64,000 bases of DNA from Dietzia sp. JS16-p6b (GCF_003052165.1 NZ_CP024869.1:3568001-3632000); one strand, 5' to 3'. Positions 9,139-18,437 are shown, counted from the first letter of the stretch. Translations and numbers: made by a program. Notes: generated from the letters alone by a model not told the origin.

Positions 9139-11010
9139 CTAGCTACCCAAGCCGAGACTCCCCAGGCTTCCCCCCGAAGCTCCGCCGGGGTCGCCGGGGT
9201 CGCCCGGTTCGCCGGGGTCGCCGGGGTCGCCCGGTTCGCCGGGGTCGCCGGGGTCGCCGGGGTCGCCCGGTTCGCTACTCTCTGGGGAGAAGCTCACAAA
9301 CGTGGGGTCAGGCGAGTTCTCTCCTTCCCTCACCGCAAATCTCACTCGCAGGATTTCTGCCCCGTGCTCCGACGCGATGACAAAGTGGTGGTATCCGATT
9401 GCCGCGTCGGCAGGAAGATCGAAAAGGACGTCGGCGAAACCATCCTCGTTGGTGGTGAATTCTGCCAGAAGAGTGGGATCAGACTGCATACTCAGCCGGT
9501 ATCTCGTATTGGGAGATAGACCATTCGCCGCAACTCCGACACGCTGCTTCCTCGGAATGAACAGTGACGGAGGAACCGCACCTCTTGCCAACATCGAAAA
9601 CTTCACTGCAGGACCGTCTTCCCACTCCGCGATGGTCGTTCCGCCGAAACCTGCGCTGCCTATACTAGCGTGCCAGAATCCGTACCACGGTTCAGCAAAG
9701 CGACCACCGGGGCAGTATCCGGACAAGATGTGATCGTACGCCGTGAATAGTTCGGGCCCATCGAGACGACCATTCCGATTGACGTCGAATTGGTCTACCC
9801 TACCGAAGCCGCCGGACATGGTGCCGGCGGGCCCAAAATTACTGACGGCAGCGTCGGCCAGAACGGCATTGTTGACACGGATCGAGACGGAGGTAGACGT
9901 TTGCCCCGCGCGCAGTGGAACTCCCTCGAACAACTCGAACACATCTCGCACCCGATTGCCATTGACCGTGACCTCAAATAAATCCGTGACTTTAGTAAGA
10001 GGTCCGCTCACACGCGCAGCATTCAATCCCATCGCACACTCGCCAAGGGCGTTATACATTGAAATCGATCTGAAGACGTCCCCGTTCCTAGCGGGAGTGG
10101 ACCACGCGTACAGCGCGTTAACTGTTTCGCCCGGATTGTATTGGGCCTTTATCGGGTCCACGCGGGGCCCCATTCCGAATCTGAGACGAGCCTCCCGGAT
10201 GGATGTAGAAAGTGCCCTACCCATGAAGTCCACTTCGTCGGTGCTAGTGGCGTCGTAACCCGCTCCGTGGACGAACTTCACCCCCGGCTCGAAGTAGTTT
10301 ACATGGGTGGAAAAGTTACTTATGTCTGAGGGTGCAACACAGATCGGGTCTCTAGCGTGGCATATCGAAGCCCGGCGAATATTCGGAATGTCGTAGTAGC
10401 TGTCATACTTTCCGCCGAATGGTCTCGCGATCCCCAAACCATTGGATCCACCGCCGAATGTAGTCGACTTATTAGGGAGCTGCAGGGGATCTCCGACAAG
10501 GTGAACTGCAGAAACAGGACCATTCTCGTCTGCAGGGTTCTCGCCGGCGAGCTGTATTGCAGCTATGCGCGCGGCTATTGCACCTTGGGAGTAGCCTAAG
10601 AATATGATCTCTGGCAACGCGCACATGAAGGGCTGCGAGGAGACATAGCTGTTGTACGCGTTGTACGCCGCAACCGCTCCCATGTTGGCTGATTTAAACA
10701 AGTGAGTTGCCTCATCATCGCCGCCCAGATGCTCCCATGCTGCCTCCACGGCGGGGTATTCCGGAGCTCCCACTTGCAGGACTGGGGCGCCTCTAAGGTC
10801 CGCTCGGCTGAGTAGTTTCTCTAAGGTGGGGCCCTGCCAGCCATCACTGCGGCCGCCTACCGCGCCCTCGCCGGATCCGCGGAGTGGGATGACTACGACT
10901 GGCGTGCACACTTCCGGATTTGACGCTGAAGCTACCGGCGGCGCTGCTATCGCTGTTGCAACAACTGTGAACGCACTAAGCGTAGCGGCGGTCCATTTTC
11001 TTGGAATCAT
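9139..11010 (-). CDS. Secreted cutinase-like esterase with EF-hand-like loop and collagen-like tail
   Basis: The start is taken at 11010, where a Sec signal peptide begins (basic MIPRK, hydrophobic stretch, Ala-rich end near residue 30). The mature part is an alpha/beta hydrolase of the cutinase type: Ser141 in GYSQGA, Asp221 in ARDPICV and His236 in STHVNYFE form the expected triad. Such enzymes split cutin, polyesters or lipids outside the cell. After about residue 300 comes a beta-rich region with DVNRNGRLDGPEL, an EF-hand-like Ca-binding loop. The last 40 or so residues are Gly-x-Pro repeats (GEPGDPGDP) followed by GGSLGSLGLG. At 623 residues it is far longer than a plain cutinase. The base composition is lower in GC than in neighbouring core genes, which suggests transfer. 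Confidence 0.8.
   Translation of the reverse strand: MIPRKWTAATLSAFTVVATAIAAPPVASASNPEVCTPVVVIPLRGSGEGAVGGRSDGWQGPTLEKLLSRADLRGAPVLQVGAPEYPAVEAAWEHLGGDDEATHLFKSANMGAVAAYNAYNSYVSSQPFMCALPEIIFLGYSQGAIAARIAAIQLAGENPADENGPVSAVHLVGDPLQLPNKSTTFGGGSNGLGIARPFGGKYDSYYDIPNIRRASICHARDPICVAPSDISNFSTHVNYFEPGVKFVHGAGYDATSTDEVDFMGRALSTSIREARLRFGMGPRVDPIKAQYNPGETVNALYAWSTPARNGDVFRSISMYNALGECAMGLNAARVSGPLTKVTDLFEVTVNGNRVRDVFELFEGVPLRAGQTSTSVSIRVNNAVLADAAVSNFGPAGTMSGGFGRVDQFDVNRNGRLDGPELFTAYDHILSGYCPGGRFAEPWYGFWHASIGSAGFGGTTIAEWEDGPAVKFSMLARGAVPPSLFIPRKQRVGVAANGLSPNTRYRLSMQSDPTLLAEFTTNEDGFADVLFDLPADAAIGYHHFVIASEHGAEILRVRFAVREGENSPDPTFVSFSPESSEPGDPGDPGDPGEPGDPGDPGEPGDPGDPGGASGGSLGSLGLGS
9172..9276. repeat. 27-bp tandem repeats coding the collagen-like tail
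   Basis: Units of the form GGGGTCGCC (once or twice) plus GGGGTCGCCCGGTTCGCC recur about three to four times and encode GEPGDPGDP on the minus strand. The 9-bp sub-units make length change by slippage likely. Confidence 0.85.
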
Positions 11011-11157
11011 AGAAGCTTTCTCGGTTAAGTGGGGTGAGTGGACCCCAAGGCGTTGGTGCCGCGAGTCCGGCCCGAGCAAAGTGTAAGCACGCTTAAGTTG
11101 ACGGGTGTCCCAATCGGCCTGACTTCGTACGAACGTGGGTCAAGCTGCAGCTTGCTC

Positions 11158-11382
11158 CTAGGCCATCACCTCGACCTGGGCGGTGATGTGGGTGAGCTTG
11201 GCCTGCGCGTCTATAGGTTCGTGCTCCCGATCGAACTTGAGGTTGCCGACCAGCTCGCGCAGCAGGCCGGCCTCCTGTCGCCAGGGGGCGTGGTGGTGCA
11301 GCTTCCAGATCGCCGCTGGCAGCTCCTGAAACCACTGCTCGGGAATCCTGTACAGCCCGATAACAAACCGCTGAAGAATCAG
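11158..11382 (-). pseudogene. Unassigned gene remnant (C-terminal fragment)
   Basis: After an in-frame stop at 11383-11385 this minus-strand frame codes for 74 residues that look protein-like: RFVIGLYRIPEQWFQELP, then IWKLHHHAPWRQEAGLLRELVGNL, and ends AQVEVMA. It has no good start codon or ribosome site, so it reads as the end of a lost gene. I do not recognise the family. It lies upstream of the cutinase-like gene, on the same strand. Confidence 0.4.
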
Positions 11383-11542
11383 TTACTGGACGCGGGAGAT
11401 CGAGGGTGGCCAGCAAGCCTCACCAGCGCCGCGCCTCGACAGCACGCCTTCCCCGTGGTCGGTTCGCTGCAGATTGAGGGCGCCGAAGGGGTAGCTGCGG
11501 CCGTCGCGGCGGCGCAATGCTCGACAGGCGCCAAGTAGCGGG

Positions 11543-11650
11543 TTCTACGTCGTCAAGGAGGCGAGCACGGGGAGTGTCGAGTTTGCTGGTCGGCTCGATC
11601 AGCTGGGCGCACGCCAGCGACTTGAACGACCGGCTAGTCCCCAGAATCAG
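11543..11650 (-). pseudogene. Short transposase remnant (IS1634/IS4-like)
   Basis: One frame reads LACAQLIEPTSKLDTPRA, close to the ARIIEPTSKLDSLRV block found in IS1634-type transposases. Nothing else of the enzyme is left. The assignment rests on this one block. Confidence 0.45.
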
Positions 11651-11659
11651 TCGTCTAAC

Positions 11660-12121
11660 CCCGACTGACCGGTACCGATGAAGACCGGCAGCCACGAATC
11701 CATTTCAAGTGGTTCACCTCGGGAAAGAGGCTCGTAGCCCGGTCCTCTGTCGTGTTGGCGGACGACCTCGAGCCGGCTGCCAGCGGCCACGTGGTCAGCA
11801 ACCCAATGGATCCACAGGCCGCATCATTCTGTTTGTGACCTCGGCCCGATGTGGCCGCGGAGAATCGGCAGTTCTTGACTTTGCCGATGACTTTGGTTGT
11901 GGTCTGCTCGACGTGACTGGATCACGCTTTCGCGTGGTCCAGTTCCCACCGGTCTAATGCGTCCCTCGGGCGGGCACCACCCCGTCGGGGCTGCCGTCGG
12001 CGACCCAATTCGACACGGCGAGCTGGGTGGGGTTGATGGGATCCGAGTGCGCCACCGTCCCAGTGTCTGACCTCGCGGGCTACCGGACGCTGAATTGAGT
12101 CAACTCGCGCGGACCATTGGT
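11660..12121. other. Stretch with no supported gene
   Basis: I see no reading frame here with protein-like composition, no RNA gene, and no insertion sequence ends. It sits between transposase debris and the antitoxin-like gene and is best read as eroded accessory DNA. Confidence 0.5.
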
Positions 12122-12582
12122 TTACTGGGCCCAGCGTGAGGCGGTGTTCGCAGCTAGCGTCTCGGCCAGCTGTGCGGGCTGCTCGTTTTCGATCCACTGC
12201 TGCGGGGACTGGTCGTCCAGGTTGGGGTGTGGGGCGCATATCCAGAGCAGCGCGGTCCACGCGTCAGCGCTGGTGACCAGCACCCTCCACAGACTTAGGA
12301 ACTCGGGGCGTACCTGGCTGTCTGTGAGCTGCCATGCTGGACACACCCAGGCACCGTCTGCCAGCTGGGCGCCCAGCACTTCCTCTGCCTCAAGCCTGCG
12401 CATGGTCTCTGACAGCGAAATATCCAAGACTTGGGCCATCGATGCGGGGGTGTAGAACGGTCCGATCTTCGAGTCCAGAACACGGTCACGCTCGATGCCC
12501 CCCCCCCCGAGTCATCGGGCGCCTGTGGCGTGTCCATGAGTGCCATTGTCACCCCGAGCAAGGTGTCGTGCAGCCGGATCAC
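12122..12582 (-). pseudogene. Antitoxin-like protein (MbcA/ParS-type C-terminus), split by a 10-base C run
   Basis: Two frames join into one protein across C10 at 12499-12508 (G10 on the coding strand). The upstream frame (from GTG 12582) codes for MIRLHDTLLGVTMALMDTPQ and ends in a Gly run. The downstream frame codes for RDRVLDSKIGPFYTPASMAQ, a helix-turn-helix-like stretch (ISLSETMRRLEAEEVL), then PEFLSLWRVL and PNLDDQSPQQWIE. The last part matches the pattern of the toxin-binding domain of MbcA/ParS antitoxins (DUF2384), whose usual partner is a RES-domain toxin. No RES gene lies beside it. The run could switch the gene by slippage, could be a true break, or could be a sequencing error. 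An alternative start inside the second frame is the ATG of SMAQVLD. Confidence 0.5.
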
Positions 12583-12860
12583 GTACGGGCCATCTGGCGG
12601 TTGATCTCGAACTGGCTTCTGGAATTACTCTTGATCCATCGGCGGTTCCGAAAAGCAAAGTAGGCGAGGGACCTCGTTCGTCGGTACGGCTGTCCGTATC
12701 TTCACTGGCTGCAGGACGATCAGTGCGGGAGAATCAGGCTTCTAGCGTCTGTCGTAGCCGTGTGGTGTCATCCGTTGACAGGCGGCCGCGGTCTCAGCCC
12801 ACAGCCGGAGGGCTGATCTCAGGTCGTGGTTGGCCCGACGGGCCGAGAAGGAGGCCACCG

Positions 12861-12891
12861 ATGCAGCTCCAGACAATCAACGACCCACTAG
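12861..12891 (+). pseudogene. 5' end of an unknown gene, cut by an IS5-family element
   Basis: ATG at 12861 follows a strong GAAGGAGG ribosome site. Ten codons (MQLQTINDPL) run to the CTAG duplication, and the frame resumes at 13869 after the element. Rejoining with one CTAG copy gives a 384-residue protein. Confidence 0.75.
12888..12891. repeat. 4-bp target duplication CTAG of the IS5-family element
   Basis: CTAG at 12888-12891 is repeated at 13865-13868, flanking the inverted ends GGCGTGTCTCC and GGAGACACACC. CTAG-type targets are known for the IS427 group of the IS5 family. Confidence 0.85.
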
Positions 12892-13864
12892 GGCGTGTCT
12901 CCCATAGCTGAGCGGTGACCCGCGAGACCGTGGCCGTATGGGTCAGACGAAGTCACGGTTTCGCCAGTTCACCGACGAGCAGTGGGAACGGATCGAACCC
13001 CTGTTGCCCTCGAATGAAGGGCGGCAGGGGCATCCGTTTCGCGACAATCGCAAGGTAGTCGAGGGTATCGCCTACCGCTATCGAGCCGGGATTCCGTGGC
13101 GGGATCTGCCCCGCGAAGAGTTCGGTCCGTGGCAGACGGTGTGGAAGCGGCATGCCCGCTACGCCCGTGATGGGACCTGGGACCGAGTCTTGCAGGCCAT
13201 CCTTGCTGAAGCCGACGCGGCTGGAGATGTCGACTGGAACCTCTCGGTGGACGCCACCATCTGCCGTGCTCATCAGCACGGCACAAATACGACCCGCCCG
13301 GAGCAGGACACAGGGGGCACGATCGAATCACAAGAATCTGCCCATCAGCAAGTGTGAACCTGCAGGTCACGGCATCGGTCGCTCACGGGGTGGGCTGACG
13401 ACCAAGATTCACAGTGCCGTCGACGGTCGCGGTCGGCCGCTGGCGAATGTGGTCACCGGTGGGCAACGAAACGACGGCGCGATGCTGGCCGAAGTCCTGG
13501 CCGACATCCACGTCCCCCGCCAAGGTCGCGGCCGACCTCGCACTCGCCCCGACGCGGTGATCGCAGACAAGGCCTACTCGTCCGGCACGATCCGCCGTCA
13601 GCTCCGCGAGCGCGGTATCGCCGCTGTCATCCCGGAGAAAAGCGACACCATCGCCGCCCGCCAGCGCCGAGGCAGCCGCGGCGGCCGACCACCAAAACTC
13701 AACGCTGACCTCTACAAAGGCCGCAACGTCGTCGAGCGATCCTTCGCTCTGGCCAAGCAATGGCGAGCCCTGGCCACCCGCTACGACAAACTCGCAATCA
13801 CCTACCGCGCCGCCGTCACCCTCTGCGCAATCCTGACCTGGCTGCGCACATTAGGAGACACACC
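12892..13864 (+). mobile_element. IS5-family (IS427-group) insertion sequence, 973 bp
   Basis: The ends are GGCGTGTCTCC on the left and GGAGACACACC on the right, differing at one base as inverted repeats, with CTAG outside both. It holds one transposase read from two overlapping frames. It inserted after codon 10 of the gene that resumes at 13869. Confidence 0.92.
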
Positions 13865-13868
13865 CTAG
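12938..13868 (+). CDS. IS5-family transposase made by frameshifting (two overlapping frames)
   Basis: Frame 1 (12938-13357) begins with the DUF4096-like N-terminal part FTDEQWERIEPLLPS and reaches the first catalytic Asp block NLSVDATICRAHQH. Frame 2, shifted by +1 near the G5 tract around 13317, carries RGGLTTKIH, VIADKAYSSGTIRR (second Asp) and the C-terminal RNVVERSFALAKQWRALATRYDK (catalytic Glu). This split layout is normal in the IS427 group, where programmed frameshifting makes the full enzyme. The final TAG stop uses bases of the right-hand CTAG target copy. Nothing indicates inactivation. Confidence 0.88.
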
Positions 13869-14992
13869 GGGAGGCGACCACTGTCACGGTTGACCTCCCG
13901 CGGCAAGACTTGGGCCATTTCAGGCCATGGGACGAGCTCGCCGCACTGCACGCGGCGAGCCTGGAGTCCACGTCGGCTGTATTCATCGACGCGCCGACCG
14001 AGGAACTCGACACCTGGCCGGCGGCCGATGCCGCCTTCCTGCACGCGATCGCCGACAGTGACCCAGAGGCGACGGTGACGCCGCTGGTGTGGGCACGGAT
14101 GCGCACCGCGCCCCGCTATCCCTCACTCCGCGAGGTGAAGGCGGAGAAGTTCCCGTTCCATGCCGAGCAGCCGGTCCCACGAGAGTCGACGTGGCCGCCC
14201 GATTTCAGCGGTGTCCCCACTGCGAAGCTGAACAGCACCCTGCACGATGAGCCGGGGTCACGGCTCGTGCTGCACGTCCCGCCAGGTGATGGTTGGCATC
14301 GCGTCGCCTGGGTTCGTCAAGACGTCGAGGGGTTCAGCATGTCGTCACTGTTGTGCGAGTGCTCTCTGCAGCACGTGGTCAAAGCTGGAGGCGGGACGTT
14401 CAGCTTCCGCGGCGACGCCGACTGCGCCTACCGCCCAGTGACCGCCTACCTCCGGGCGCTGTCGCTTCGGCACCTCTTTCCGGAGGCCACACCCAAGACT
14501 CTGCGGGCGATGGTCGATGCCGCCCTGACCGGCTTGTGGCTCGGGCAACGACACGGGGACGACCTATGGGGCTCAAACCTGTATCTGCAGACAGTGTCGG
14601 CGGTGCTCGATGTGCCGATGCCCTGGGAGTTGGCGCACGCCGCCGTCGAAGAGGGGTTAGTCAGCCTCGACGGTGCTGTCCTTGGCCTGCCTCAGCCGAT
14701 CCGCACCGCGCCTGTCGGACCGGTCATGGACTGGGACAGCACCGAACCCACCGACGGCGATTGGGTCGTCTGGTGGGCCCGTCTCGATCGCCGCTACCAG
14801 GTCGAAGTCACCCGCGACCCCGACAGCACCAGCCACGCGACACTAGCGATCTACGACCACTCCAACAACAACACTGAGATCCACTCCGAGCAGGTGGGGC
14901 TGGCATACGGCGCCATCTTCGGCCCGGACACAGGTGACGTCGATGCGTGGATGGTGCGTGCCGTCCGTGTAGCCGACGAGCACGGCGGATAG
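13869..14992 (+). pseudogene. Unknown protein gene, main part, separated from its start by IS5
   Basis: This is the 374-codon continuation of the gene started at 12861. The product has no family I recognise. It has no signal peptide or membrane segment and is rich in Trp (VVWWARLDRRY, DGWHRVAWVRQD). The middle part has CECSLQHV and GDADCAYRPV. The C-terminal half carries DLWGSNLYLQTVSAVLDVP and ends in VADEHGG. With its start removed, expression would need a promoter and start supplied by the insertion. A 15-bp inverted repeat overlaps its stop codon. It sits tail to tail with tniQ and could be cargo of the Tn7-like element, though no end of that element was found. Confidence 0.65.
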
Positions 14993-15013
14993 GGCCTTGT
15001 GCTCGTCGGCTAC
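14969..15013. terminator. Perfect 15-bp inverted repeat at the end of the unknown gene
   Basis: GTAGCCGACGAGCAC (14969-14983) pairs with GTGCTCGTCGGCTAC (14999-15013) around a 15-base loop that contains the TAG stop. There is no T tract, which is usual for actinobacterial terminators. It lies between two genes that point at each other, so it could end transcription from both sides. Confidence 0.65.
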
Positions 15014-15067
15014 TGATACACCTGGGAGCCGGGCAGAGCTGCAGCGTGGCCGCTAGGTCTCTTGGTT

Positions 15068-17341
15068 TCATGAAGCGCTGGTTTTGGCCGGCATGGCCGT
15101 GCCCGTCGGGATTGTGGCAGCCCCTTGAGGGTCCACTTGGCGGTCAGGTTGCCATGGCGGGAGAAACTCGACGGCCGCGTGCAAGAACGTGGCTATGTCT
15201 TCAACGTGAGACTCGGCACGGTGGTGGCGCCTGTCATCGGGGGTCAGGCGTTCCACCTCATGTGCGATCAGACGTTTCCCGTCGGACGGCCACCGCTCCC
15301 AGGTCAACACGTCTCTGTAGGTAGTGAGTCGACGCGTGAACTGCTCGGGCTTGTCTCTCACTAGGTCCAGTAGCGTCGCGAGATCGAGCGCCCTCTCCGC
15401 CGGGCTCGGCTTCGCGACTGTCACGCTTGAGGGACATTGCGATGACCCTGTGGGTTCAGGGGGGCCTCCCCTAGGGTCGGCGCGGACTCTGGCGCCTTCG
15501 GTCGGCTTGTCTGAAGGAGGGCTCCATTCCAGTGGCTCACGGATGCCGTGAGCCTCAAGCTGTCGTCGTCCTGCTGCCTGAAGCGAATCGTGCAGTATCG
15601 ACGAATGCTCAATCAGCATGTGTCGGTACTCGGTGCGTTCTCGGCCAGCCGCTAGCGGTTCGCTGAGTACCGCGTAGCGGTTGTCGCTGCCGGTGAGTAG
15701 CTCCCAGAGGCGGGTCGCCATGAAACGTTCACGGCCGGGCGTGAGCACGAATCCATGACCTCTCAGGTCCTCTAGTAGCTGATCGTCGAGTGCTGGCGGC
15801 CGCCGAAACGTCCATCGACGCCGGTCGTAGTCGATCGGTGGCGGGTTGCGAAGTAGTGATTCCCACTGCCGGTCTAAGAGGTCTAGTGCTTCGGCTAGAA
15901 GTCCTCGTGTCTCTAATCGCTGCAGGTGAGCGCTGACGGTGCGCGCTGCAGATCGCGGGAGGTTGAAACTGGCCGCCAGTTCGAACCAGCGCTCCCGCGT
16001 TCCGATGCGGGCGAAAAGCATGGAATAAGTCACCGCAGCGGCCCCAGTGTCCTTCGTCGACACGGCCGGCAAGGCACTGAGGACATCTGGCCATATCGAC
16101 TGTGGCAGGTGCCGACTCTGCAGAGATTGCAGGGCAGTCTCGGGATATGGCCAGCCGGATCGAGCGAAGTAGTCCGCAGCCGGTAGACGCGGAACTACAG
16201 CACTGGTGCGGTGTGTCAGCCTGTCTGCCACTTTCATCTGCTCTTGTCTCGATCGGATGCGAATCGCGGCAGTGAGGTTGCCGCGGTTGCGGCTCTGCTG
16301 CTGGGGCACGGGCCGTACTCGGCCGCTGCCAGGCACTGGAGGTGGTTGACCAAGATCTTCGTACCGCTCGAGCGCGTGTGCTGCCACGTCCAGCGATGGC
16401 GCGGAGATGACATCGACCGCGCTGGTCATGAGAGCCCCGTACTCTGCTGCGGAAAGCTGTGAGCCATAGATGGGGCCGGGGCCGTTTCCGTGTTCGCCGG
16501 CGACGTAACCGGTACCTGCAGTGATTCGTCGCCCCGGAGCGATGTGCGAGGTCACCGCAATCGTCAGGTCCGACTCGTTGACCACGAGGGCGTTGACGAT
16601 CTGGATCACCGACGATAAGACCTCGTGGACGGGCACAGTGAGCCCACAAGTCTGGACCGCCGCTTCATTGTCCAGACCAGCAAGGACTTGGTTCATCACA
16701 CGCTGCGCCGCGACATACGGGTGTTCCGGGCCAAGATAAATCGGCGAGACAGCGGAAAGATCAGCGTCGCACCGAGGTCTGATCCGTGTCTTTGTCACCG
16801 ATTCGCTCTGCCTAGGCTTGACATGCAGGCACCTCGTGGGGTTCGCCGGCACGACGCTCAGTCGGTTCTCGCCCGAATGCGGAATCCGATCACAGACAGC
16901 GCACCTGTCGGTCAGCAGAACCGCATGTTTCACGCACGCCACGCTGACCGGCAGGAACCAGGAAAGGCGCCACGCGCCGCGTCGTTCCCGAAGGCACTCC
17001 GGGCACCATCGAGCCCCGGAACGCCGAAAGATTTTGCGGCTCCGATTATGTTCTCCCCGGTTTTCGAAGGTGGCAGGGACCACGCCATCACTGGCCTTGA
17101 GCTCTCGGTGCGGCAGAGAGGCGAACGTCGCCGCTTCAAGCTCCACTGCGGACACCCCGAAGGCGATCCCCATCGTTTTGTACGGTCTTTGGGCCTCCTC
17201 GACCAGTTCATACGGCCGGCCCGACACACCAACACCGAGTGCTCTCAAAAGCTCTCGGGCGGATAGGCCGTTGTCGCTGGCGACAGCTTCGATGAAGCTA
17301 TGCAGGTCCTGTCCCGGCTTCATCATCTTGGTGATCGCCAT
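15068..17341 (-). CDS. tniQ: TniQ/TnsD-type target-selection protein of a Tn7-like transposon
   Basis: The 757-residue protein has an N-terminal TniQ domain with zinc-binding residues in the expected order: Cys113 and Cys116 (CPEC), Cys136, His139, then Cys147 and Cys150 (CAVC), with AWRLSWFLPVSVACVKHAVL between them. TniQ/TnsD proteins choose the insertion site and recruit TnsC. The long C-terminal part is what would read a target sequence, as in TnsD. The start is set at 17341, 10 bases after the tnsC stop; the open frame runs further upstream but overlaps tnsC. It is the last gene of the tnsA-tnsB-tnsC-tniQ run. A Met at residue 6 or 7 could also be the start. Confidence 0.85.
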   Translation of the reverse strand: MAITKMMKPGQDLHSFIEAVASDNGLSARELLRALGVGVSGRPYELVEEAQRPYKTMGIAFGVSAVELEAATFASLPHRELKASDGVVPATFENRGEHNRSRKIFRRSGARWCPECLRERRGAWRLSWFLPVSVACVKHAVLLTDRCAVCDRIPHSGENRLSVVPANPTRCLHVKPRQSESVTKTRIRPRCDADLSAVSPIYLGPEHPYVAAQRVMNQVLAGLDNEAAVQTCGLTVPVHEVLSSVIQIVNALVVNESDLTIAVTSHIAPGRRITAGTGYVAGEHGNGPGPIYGSQLSAAEYGALMTSAVDVISAPSLDVAAHALERYEDLGQPPPVPGSGRVRPVPQQQSRNRGNLTAAIRIRSRQEQMKVADRLTHRTSAVVPRLPAADYFARSGWPYPETALQSLQSRHLPQSIWPDVLSALPAVSTKDTGAAAVTYSMLFARIGTRERWFELAASFNLPRSAARTVSAHLQRLETRGLLAEALDLLDRQWESLLRNPPPIDYDRRRWTFRRPPALDDQLLEDLRGHGFVLTPGRERFMATRLWELLTGSDNRYAVLSEPLAAGRERTEYRHMLIEHSSILHDSLQAAGRRQLEAHGIREPLEWSPPSDKPTEGARVRADPRGGPPEPTGSSQCPSSVTVAKPSPAERALDLATLLDLVRDKPEQFTRRLTTYRDVLTWERWPSDGKRLIAHEVERLTPDDRRHHRAESHVEDIATFLHAAVEFLPPWQPDRQVDPQGAATIPTGTAMPAKTSAS

Positions 17342-17351
17342 TGGCGCTGGG

Positions 17352-18437
17352 TCACCGAGCACGACCTCTGCCCTTCTTGCCCTGCCCTCTGACAGCGCGC
17401 AGTTCCGCCGCAGTGGCTCGTCGCGCTGCATCGGCACCCACCGGGAGCGGTGTCCGGTTGATCAGCTGCTCGTCGATCTGCTCGGTGCCGGCTCGCATCG
17501 CGAGGAACGACGCTCGTTTCAGCAGCTCGACGAGCGTTCCGACACTTCCGGTGGTTCGTTCGTAGAGCAGGTCCCAAGAGTCAACAAGCTGTTCCTGCGG
17601 GTGGGCGCAGAGCGCCAGTTGAGACTCCAGCGTCGCGACCAGTTGCTTCCATTCGGTCTGTCCGGATTTGGCCGCGGCAGAGATTCTTTCGCCGCGGACT
17701 AGTGTCCAGCGTCGTGCGGTCTGGTCCATCCGGCCGTGGGTACGTCGGCCGGAGGTGTCATATAGTCCCTTGTCGTCGAGGTCGACCCCGGCGTAAACGC
17801 ATGTTCCCGCAAAGTCATCGAGCAGCCTCTTGAGGTGGTCGGTCAGGGCCTGCCCGTCGCGGCTACCAGCATTGATGCAGTGCAGATCATCGACGATCAG
17901 AAATTCGGTCTCAGCCTTCGCGAGTGCCTTCAATGCGTCCGCTGTCCATCTTTCACCGGTTCGTTTGGCTTCTGGCACGCCGAGGAATGTGGCGATCGAC
18001 TGGGACATGTCTTTCATCGAGGGGTTCCCACTGAGGCCGATCAGCACTGTGGGGATCCGATAGGCTCCCGAATCCGTGCGGTCGCCATTGCTCTGCCGTG
18101 AGCGGCGGTCCACCATGCGGGCGAAGTGTGTGATGGCGGTGGTCTTGCCAACGGTGGGGGCGCCGTCGATGACCACGGCGTTGCGCGCCGCGTAGCCCCC
18201 GACCGGGTTTGTCGAACGGACCAACTCAACGATGTCGTGAACTTCGCGCATGAGCGAGGTCTGCACGGGGGGCATAAAGGAGTGGTAGCGATTGCGTTGT
18301 TCGTTGTAGCTACTCAGCTCCGATGGGTTCATTCCAGCAAGCTGGTCTCGGGTCTTGATGTCCGGCCTTTGCAGATAGGGGGTGTCGCAGTATTTCTGCC
18401 ATGCCTTCCAGGTCTTCTTGTGCGGATCAATGCTCAT
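17352..18437 (-). CDS. tnsC: TnsC/TniB-type AAA+ regulator of a Tn7-like transposon
   Basis: The 361-residue ATPase couples target selection (TniQ) to the transposase. Walker A is GAPTVGKT (residues 92-99) and Walker B is FLIVDDLH (Asp183, Asp184). The N-terminus (WKAWQKYCDTPYLQRP) and the C-terminal helical part (SVGTLVELLKRASFLA) fit TniB/TnsC proteins. The start at 18437 is chosen because earlier ATGs would reach into the acidic frame that follows tnsB; that frame ends 11 bases inside tnsC. The overlap suggests translational coupling to the original, longer tnsB. Confidence 0.87.
   Translation of the reverse strand: MSIDPHKKTWKAWQKYCDTPYLQRPDIKTRDQLAGMNPSELSSYNEQRNRYHSFMPPVQTSLMREVHDIVELVRSTNPVGGYAARNAVVIDGAPTVGKTTAITHFARMVDRRSRQSNGDRTDSGAYRIPTVLIGLSGNPSMKDMSQSIATFLGVPEAKRTGERWTADALKALAKAETEFLIVDDLHCINAGSRDGQALTDHLKRLLDDFAGTCVYAGVDLDDKGLYDTSGRRTHGRMDQTARRWTLVRGERISAAAKSGQTEWKQLVATLESQLALCAHPQEQLVDSWDLLYERTTGSVGTLVELLKRASFLAMRAGTEQIDEQLINRTPLPVGADAARRATAAELRAVRGQGKKGRGRAR

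Noticed and set aside
9172-9276. Regular GTCGCC repeats that could suggest a CRISPR array
   Set aside because: There are no spacers of unique sequence; the units are coding repeats of the collagen-like tail.
8719-9519. 266-codon frame joining the IS3 remnant to the repeat region
   Set aside because: Only the part near 8815-9030 is transposase-like; the rest is antisense to the cutinase-like gene.
13760-13868. Start of the unknown gene at 13760 inside the IS5 element
   Set aside because: The first 36 codons are the transposase 3' end in another frame; the true start lies at 12861 beyond the insertion.
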